5,527 nt of DNA. Origin: CAVPGH01 sp046726955. GTDB taxonomy: Bacteria; Acidobacteriota; Vicinamibacteria; Fen-336. The DNA lies in NCBI GenBank assembly GCA_046726955.1, contig JBKPBQ010000414.1, positions 1 to 5,527 of the forward strand. Reading direction: 5' to 3'. The notes beneath the pieces are model-generated. The model was not told where the DNA came from, made no database searches, and was given only the letters and a program-made list of their open reading frames with translations. The translations under genes were made by a program, and so were the position numbers. This document shows, in pieces, positions 4,280-5,527 of the stretch (the first letter of the stretch is position 1; every line of letters begins with the position of its first letter).

Positions 4280-5527
4280 GTGAGCTCGAGCTCCGTCCGG
4301 CCGCCGAGTCCCCGCACGACGGGAGAGGAGGGTCGCGCCTTCCTCCAGGAGCGCCTGGCTCTGCTGGGGAAGGTCTTCTGCCTCATCGGGCTCGGGTTCT
4401 ACCTGGCGGGAAACACGGCCGCCGTTCCTCTTCCCGACTACGAAGCCAACTCCTGGGTCGTCCACGGCGCGAACCGACTACAGCTCGCGGGTATCGTGCT
4501 GCTGGCCGCGGTCTGGCTCTACTGCACGGGACGACCGCGGGGCCCGCGCACACTCGAGGCCGTGGACGCCGGGCTGATGGTGACGGCGTGCGGAATCTAC
4601 GGGGCGATGGCGCTCTTCCCGTATTCCCAGGACGACAGCCAGTCCGCGTTGTCGCGCGCGCTGCTCGCCATAACCCTCACCCTCGTGTCCCGCGCGGTGA
4701 TCGTGCCCTCGACGGCGCGGCGGACGCTCGTCGTCGGCCTCGCCTCGATCGCGGCACCGGCGGCGGTCATCGCCTTCTCCTGGGCTCGCGTCGCCAAGAG
4801 CCTCGTGGAGGCGACGGCCCACACCGTCTGGGACTGTCTATGGCTGATCGCGGCGGTCGTCGTCTCCACCGTCGCCTCGCGCGTGATCTACGGCCTCCGC
4901 CAGGAAGTGCGCGAGGCGCGTCAGCTCGGCCAGTACACGCTGGAAGAGAAGATCGGGGAAGGAGGGATGGGCGCGGTCTACCGGGCGCGTCACGCCATGC
5001 TCCGCCGCCCCACCGCCGTGAAGCTCCTGCTCGCGGCGGAGGCCGGGGGCGACCGCCTGGAGCGCTTCGAGCGCGAGGTCCAGCTCACGAGCCAGCTCAC
5101 CCACGCCAACACGGTGGCCATCTTCGACTACGGGCGGACGGCGGACGGGGTCTTCTACTACGCCATGGAGTACCTCGAGGGCGTGAACCTCGACGACCTC
5201 GTGCGGGCGGACGGACCGCAGCCGGCCGGGCGCGTCGTCCACGTGCTGCGCCAGGTGGCGGGCTCGCTCGTGGAGGCGCACGCGGTGGGCCTCATCCACC
5301 GAGACATCAAGCCGGCCAACGTGATCCTCCTGCCGGAGTACGGAGCGGCGGCGGACGTGGCCAAGGTCGTGGACTTCGGCCTCGTGAAGGAGATGGACGG
5401 GCGCGCCGACATCACCCGCGCCGACCAGATCGCGGGCACTCCCCTCTACCTGTCTCCGGAGGCGGTGCGGTCCTCGGAGCTCGTCGACGCGCGGAGCGAC
5501 CTCTATTCGCTGGGAGCGGTCGGATAC
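4280..5527 (+). CDS. Membrane-anchored Hanks-type Ser/Thr protein kinase (C-terminus outside window)
   Basis: From GTG at 4280, 416 open codons run to the window edge. The first 205 residues contain six hydrophobic segments at about 30-48, 66-83, 96-113, 127-143, 149-168 and 183-204. After a short juxtamembrane piece the kinase domain starts at about residue 218 with YTLEEKIGEGGMGAVYRARH. Catalytic elements are intact: Gly loop GEGGMG (226-231), ATP-anchoring Lys248 in AVK, helix-C Glu266, HRDIKPAN (340-347, catalytic Asp342; an RD kinase) and DFG (365-367). An activation loop with Thr379 and Thr387 leads into GTPLYLSPE (386-394), and SDLYSLGAVGY (406-416) is the helix-F start where the sequence is cut. 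The kinase faces the cytoplasm in this family and autophosphorylates the activation loop; the membrane part is presumably a sensor or anchor, which is inference. An alternative in-frame ATG at 4229 would add 17 residues but would overlap the MFS start, and no good RBS precedes either start. The gene is divergent from the MFS transporter. Confidence 0.9.
   Translation, partial: MSSSSVRPPSPRTTGEEGRAFLQERLALLGKVFCLIGLGFYLAGNTAAVPLPDYEANSWVVHGANRLQLAGIVLLAAVWLYCTGRPRGPRTLEAVDAGLMVTACGIYGAMALFPYSQDDSQSALSRALLAITLTLVSRAVIVPSTARRTLVVGLASIAAPAAVIAFSWARVAKSLVEATAHTVWDCLWLIAAVVVSTVASRVIYGLRQEVREARQLGQYTLEEKIGEGGMGAVYRARHAMLRRPTAVKLLLAAEAGGDRLERFEREVQLTSQLTHANTVAIFDYGRTADGVFYYAMEYLEGVNLDDLVRADGPQPAGRVVHVLRQVAGSLVEAHAVGLIHRDIKPANVILLPEYGAAADVAKVVDFGLVKEMDGRADITRADQIAGTPLYLSPEAVRSSELVDARSDLYSLGAVGY

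Noticed and set aside
2822..4465. Long minus-strand open frame of 547 codons overlapping the MFS gene
   Set aside because: Within 3064-4230 it is the shadow of the MFS frame, rich in Arg, Pro, His and Gly and without helices or motifs. High GC removes stop codons from alternative frames.
4478..5439. Several minus-strand frames opposite the kinase gene
   Set aside because: They lie antisense to an intact kinase reading frame with all catalytic motifs; their products are His/Arg/Asp-rich and featureless.

Overview
This is a high-GC bacterial window. Sampled lines of the flanking genes look to be roughly 70% G+C, with codons ending mostly in G or C. It reads as a piece of chromosome rather than a mobile element: I see no transposase, integrase, phage gene, tRNA, rRNA or CRISPR array. 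A membrane-anchored Hanks-type Ser/Thr kinase, a secreted DUF4440/SnoaL-like protein and frequent GTG starts would fit a soil or sediment lineage such as Acidobacteriota, Myxococcota or a related uncultured deltaproteobacterial group. The sequence alone does not settle the taxon.

Layout. Positions 1-260 (minus) hold the N-terminal 86 codons of a single-pass membrane protein of unknown function that runs off the left edge. A 69-bp divergent spacer separates it from a tight three-gene plus-strand operon. The operon encodes an antibiotic-biosynthesis-monooxygenase-like (ABM) small protein (330-653), a four-helix membrane protein (650-1039, ATGA overlap) and a ROK-family sugar kinase very close to fructokinase Mak (1050-1952). 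The operon ends 9 bp from a convergent minus-strand pair: a putative lipoprotein of unknown function (1962-2384) and an exported DUF4440/SnoaL-like protein (2422-2913). Both have good Shine-Dalgarno sites. Upstream of that pair, 2914-3063 is a non-coding stretch of about 55% G+C. It contains a perfect 18-bp palindrome and two shorter ones whose centres are about 20 bp apart. Next comes a 12-helix major facilitator transporter (3064-4230, minus). It is divergent, across only 49 bp, from a membrane-anchored Ser/Thr protein kinase (4280 to the right edge, plus), which is cut by the window end before the end of its catalytic domain.

How the genes may work together. Mak would phosphorylate fructose or a similar hexose to the 6-phosphate in the cytoplasm. 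Its two operon partners have no obvious link to sugar metabolism. The kinase and the MFS transporter share a very short divergent promoter region and may be co-regulated. The DUF4440 and lipoprotein genes form a small envelope-directed unit with distinctly lower G+C than its neighbours, which suggests a separate origin. I found no clear previously undescribed multi-gene system. The best leads are the palindrome cluster, the low-GC secreted gene pair, and the kinase with six predicted N-terminal membrane segments that may be leaderless.
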